Assembly: GCF_001421885.1 (NCBI RefSeq)
Contig: NZ_LMLH01000028.1
Coordinates: 525,143 to 589,142, forward strand
Direction of reading: 5' to 3'
Length of the DNA stretch: 64,000 nt
Source of the DNA: Pseudomonas sp. Leaf48
GTDB taxonomy: Bacteria; Pseudomonadota; Gammaproteobacteria; Pseudomonadales; Pseudomonadaceae
Shown here: positions 61,425-64,000 of the stretch, in pieces
Layout: every line of letters starts with the position of its first letter
Numbering within the stretch: position 1 is the stretch's first letter
The notes under the pieces: generated by a model
Seen by the model: the letters and a program-made list of their open reading frames with translations, nothing else
Databases searched by the model: none
What the model was told of the DNA's origin: nothing
Position numbers and translations under genes: made by a program

Positions 61425-61521
61425 CCCCTGTGGGAGCGGGCTTGCTCGCGAAGGCGGAGTGTCATTCAACATGGATGTCAATGACACACCGCCTTCGCGA
61501 GCAAGCCCGCTCCCACAGGGG
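61425..61521. repeat. REP doublet between pncB and the LysR gene
   Basis: CCCCTGTGGGAGCGGGCTTG on the left and CAAGCCCGCTCCCACAGGGG on the right are exact mirrors, and the arms extend through GCTCGCGAAGGCGG/CCGCCTTCGCGAGC. The inner spacer GTGTCATTCA...TGAATGACAC type symmetry is also partly kept. It occupies most of the 229-base gap. Confidence 0.85.
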
Positions 61522-61533
61522 TTGGGTACACCT

Positions 61534-62445
61534 TTAAATTTGTGAAATGTCCGGGCTATCAATCTGCTCCAGCATCCACTTCACAAATACCCGCACCTTG
61601 GGCACTTCCGCCGAATGTTCCGGATAGGCCAGGTAGTAAGCGTCGCTGCTGGGCATTGCATGCTGCCAGGCAATGACCAGCTTGCCGTCAGCCAGTTCCT
61701 CTTCCACCAGAAAACGCGGCAACAGCGCCACGCCACAACCGACCTGGGCGGCGCGAATGCACATGTAAAAGGTTTCGAAACGCGGGCCGTGGTAGCTGTG
61801 TTCGGTGTGGTAGCCCTGACTGTCGAACCAGTCATGCCAGGCTTGGGGCCGTGAGGCGTTTTGCAACAGGACCAGATCGGCAAGTTGCGTCGGGTCGGTT
61901 AACGGCTTGGCGGGCAGGCTGTCGGGGGCGCAGACAGGCACAAGCTCTTCACCGAACAGTTTCAGGCACTCAGTGCCGGGCCGTGCGCCTTGGCCGAAGT
62001 AGAACGCCAGGTCACTGCGACCTTGCAGCAGGTCGTCGGCTTCCTGCTCATTGCACAGGTCCAGATGGATTGACGGGTGGCGCAGGCGCCAGCCCTTGAG
62101 GCGCGGCACCAGCCAGCGCGCGCCGAAGGTCGAGGGCGTCGAGACACGCAGGACTTCGGTTTCACCGCCGTAGGAACGCAAGTAGTGGGTCGACATCTCT
62201 ACCTGAGTCAGGATTTTTCGTACTTCCACCAGGTACAGATCGCCGGCGGGCGTCATTTGCAGGCGTCGGCGAACCCGGCGAAACAGCAGGTGCTGCAACA
62301 ACTCTTCGAGTTGCGCGACCTGTTTGCTCACGGCGCTTTGGGTCAAATTCAGCTCTTCGGCGGCCCGGGTGAAGCTCAAATGCCGGGTCACGGCTTCGAA
62401 ACACTGCAGCGCAGTGATCGATGGCAAATAGCGTTTGTTCAGCAT
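61534..62445 (-). CDS. LysR-family transcriptional regulator
   Basis: A 303-residue regulator with a winged helix-turn-helix at residues about 5-65 (FTRAAEELNLTQSAVSKQV) and a periplasmic-binding-like effector domain. I chose the ATG at 62445 (MLNKRYLPSIT); the frame to 62481 adds twelve residues without a ribosome-binding site. It is divergent from amaB, so it probably controls lysine or pipecolate catabolism. Ligand unknown; it is GcvA-like in its N-terminus. Confidence 0.9.
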   Translation of the reverse strand: MLNKRYLPSITALQCFEAVTRHLSFTRAAEELNLTQSAVSKQVAQLEELLQHLLFRRVRRRLQMTPAGDLYLVEVRKILTQVEMSTHYLRSYGGETEVLRVSTPSTFGARWLVPRLKGWRLRHPSIHLDLCNEQEADDLLQGRSDLAFYFGQGARPGTECLKLFGEELVPVCAPDSLPAKPLTDPTQLADLVLLQNASRPQAWHDWFDSQGYHTEHSYHGPRFETFYMCIRAAQVGCGVALLPRFLVEEELADGKLVIAWQHAMPSSDAYYLAYPEHSAEVPKVRVFVKWMLEQIDSPDISQI

Positions 62446-62619
62446 GGGTGGTCCTTTGTGCTTATTTCTTATTGCCAACAATGCGCAGCATGAATAAACG
62501 GAATGATATCTCTCTTAAAGGTCGTTTGTTGAGTAACCTGCGGGAGGCTAAAACTACAGGTCTGATCAGCCGCGATCCATCGGCTGCACGCATTCTGTCT
62601 TTTGCTTGAGGAGTGACCC

Positions 62620-64000
62620 ATGGTTGCCGCATTGCTTGATCGTCTAGGTGTGAACCCGGCCCTTTACCAGAACGGCAAAGTGCCGGTTCATTCCCCCATC
62701 GACGGCAGTCGCATCGCCGCCGTGAACTGGGAAGGCGCTGCCGAAGTCGAGCAGCACATCAGTCGCGCAGATCATGCGTTCGAGTTGTGGCGCAAGGTGC
62801 CGGCACCACGCCGTGGCGAACTGGTGCGGCAACTGGGCGATATCCTGCGTGAATACAAGGCTGACCTCGGCGAGTTGGTGTCCTGGGAAGCCGGCAAGAT
62901 CACCCAGGAAGGTCTGGGTGAAGTTCAGGAAATGATCGACATCTGCGACTTCGCCGTCGGTCTGTCCCGCCAGCTGTACGGTCTGACCATCGCCTCCGAG
63001 CGTCCTGGCCACCACATGCGTGAAACCTGGCATCCGCTGGGCGTCGTCGGCGTGATCAGCGCTTTCAACTTCCCGGTCGCGGTCTGGGCCTGGAACGCCA
63101 CGCTGGCGCTGGTCTGCGGCAACCCGGTGATCTGGAAGCCGTCAGAGAAAACCCCACTGACCGCGCTGGCTTGCCAGGCTCTGTTCGATCGCGTGCTGAA
63201 GAATTTCAGCGACGCACCTGCGCACCTGAGCCAGGTAATTATTGGCGGTCGCGATGCCGGTGAAGCTCTGGTCGATGATCCGCGTGTTGCGCTGGTCAGC
63301 GCCACCGGCAGCACTCGCATGGGCCGCGAAGTGGCACCGAAAATCGCCGCGCGCTTCGCCCGCAGCATTCTGGAACTGGGCGGCAACAACGCGATGATTC
63401 TCGGCCCAAGCGCCGACCTGGACATGGCCGTTCGCGCCATTCTGTTCAGCGCCGTCGGCACAGCCGGTCAGCGTTGCACCACGTTGCGTCGTTTGATTGC
63501 CCACGAATCGGTCAAGGAAGAAATCGTCACCCGTCTGAAAGCCGCCTATTCCAAAGTGCGCATCGGTCACCCACTGGAAGGCAACCTGATCGGCCCGCTG
63601 ATCGACAAAAACAGCTTCGAAAATATGCAGGATGCTCTGGAGCAGGCCCTGAGCGAAGGCGGCAAGGTGTTCGGCGGCAAGCGCCAGCTGGAAGAGCAGT
63701 TCCCGAATGCCTATTACGTTTCGCCGGCCATCGTCGAAATGCCGGAGCAGAGCGATGTGGTCTGCCACGAGACCTTCGCACCGATTCTTTACGTGGTCGG
63801 CTACAGCGATTTCCAGGAAGCCCTGCGTTTGAACAACGCGGTGCCACAAGGTCTGTCGTCCTGCATCTTCACCACCGACGTGCGTGAGGCGGAACAGTTC
63901 ATGTCCGCGGTGGGCAGCGATTGCGGCATCGCCAACGTCAACATCGGCCCGAGCGGCGCAGAAATCGGCGGCGCGTTTGGCGGGGAGAAAGAAACCGGTG
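62620..64000 (+). CDS. amaB: L-piperidine-6-carboxylate (aminoadipate semialdehyde) dehydrogenase, N-terminal part
   Basis: The frame is open to the right edge, giving 460 residues of an NAD-dependent aldehyde dehydrogenase of about 500. The sequence closely matches what I know of Pseudomonas AmaB, which oxidises piperideine-6-carboxylate to 2-aminoadipate in lysine catabolism. The catalytic Cys286 lies in GTAGQRCTTLRR and the general base in ILELGGNNAM. NFPVAVWAWNATLALVCGN and GSTRMGREV are the cofactor blocks. GAGGAGTG precedes the ATG. The last residues, and possibly amaA, lie beyond the window. Confidence 0.9.
   Translation, partial: MVAALLDRLGVNPALYQNGKVPVHSPIDGSRIAAVNWEGAAEVEQHISRADHAFELWRKVPAPRRGELVRQLGDILREYKADLGELVSWEAGKITQEGLGEVQEMIDICDFAVGLSRQLYGLTIASERPGHHMRETWHPLGVVGVISAFNFPVAVWAWNATLALVCGNPVIWKPSEKTPLTALACQALFDRVLKNFSDAPAHLSQVIIGGRDAGEALVDDPRVALVSATGSTRMGREVAPKIAARFARSILELGGNNAMILGPSADLDMAVRAILFSAVGTAGQRCTTLRRLIAHESVKEEIVTRLKAAYSKVRIGHPLEGNLIGPLIDKNSFENMQDALEQALSEGGKVFGGKRQLEEQFPNAYYVSPAIVEMPEQSDVVCHETFAPILYVVGYSDFQEALRLNNAVPQGLSSCIFTTDVREAEQFMSAVGSDCGIANVNIGPSGAEIGGAFGGEKETG

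Overview
The window is a chromosomal segment of a Pseudomonas of the P. fluorescens group (inference). The grounds are: high-GC coding with typical pseudomonad products (azurin, ParC with Ser87/Glu91, RhdA with a CQTHHRS active-site loop, an AmaB-type dehydrogenase), REP/REPIN repeats in many gaps, and a gene order that I recall from P. aeruginosa PAO1 (nudF-yqiB-cpdA-yqiA-parE...parC...serB...psd-rhdA...motAB-rsgA-orn...mutL-miaA-hfq-hflXKC-hisZ-purA-rnr-rlmB-rpsF-rpsR-rplI-dnaB...azu-nadE-pncB). Nearly everything is conserved core genome; no prophage, insertion sequence, integrase or CRISPR array was seen.

Layout. 1-9 kb: a cut lipoprotein gene, then a compact plus-strand run nudF, yqiB, cpdA, yqiA, parE, an esterase-like protein, a membrane-anchored aspartic protease and parC (topoisomerase IV). 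9-18.4 kb: a PqiC-family lipoprotein, a Smp/AhpA-like membrane protein divergent from serB, psd and rhdA, an HDOD protein, and the flagellar stator genes motAB behind a FliA-like promoter. 18.4-20.3 kb: a minus-strand three-gene operon TIR / caspase-like protease / TIR, inserted between motB and rsgA. This is the one clear accessory island and looks like a TIR-caspase (type IV Thoeris-like) anti-phage system with an unusual second TIR gene. 20.5-24.2 kb: rsgA, orn, a TRIC-family membrane protein and queG. 24.3-34.3 kb: the nnrD-tsaE-amiB-mutL-miaA-hfq-hflX-hflK-hflC supercluster, tightly packed with several start/stop overlaps. 34.6-39.3 kb: hisZ, purA and a chemoreceptor. 39.5-39.9 kb: two identical tRNA-Leu(CAG) genes, each with its own promoter and terminator. 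40-47.4 kb: rnr-rlmB, then rpsF-rpsR-DUF2232-rplI-dnaB. 47.6-57.2 kb: ygiQ, a 70-bp tandem repeat block bounded by inverted repeats, and a three-gene transglutaminase / ATP-grasp-alpha-E cluster probably making or modifying a peptide. 57.4-64 kb: a small charged protein, a LOG-family protein, azurin behind an ANR-like box, nadE and pncB (NAD salvage), a LysR regulator and the start of amaB (lysine catabolism), which runs off the right edge.

The most interesting item is the TIR-caspase-TIR operon. The general TIR-caspase defence concept is published as far as I recall (type IV Thoeris). The architecture with two different small TIR proteins flanking the caspase gene, both keeping the Trp-x3-Glu signature of NAD-processing TIRs, deserves a closer look.
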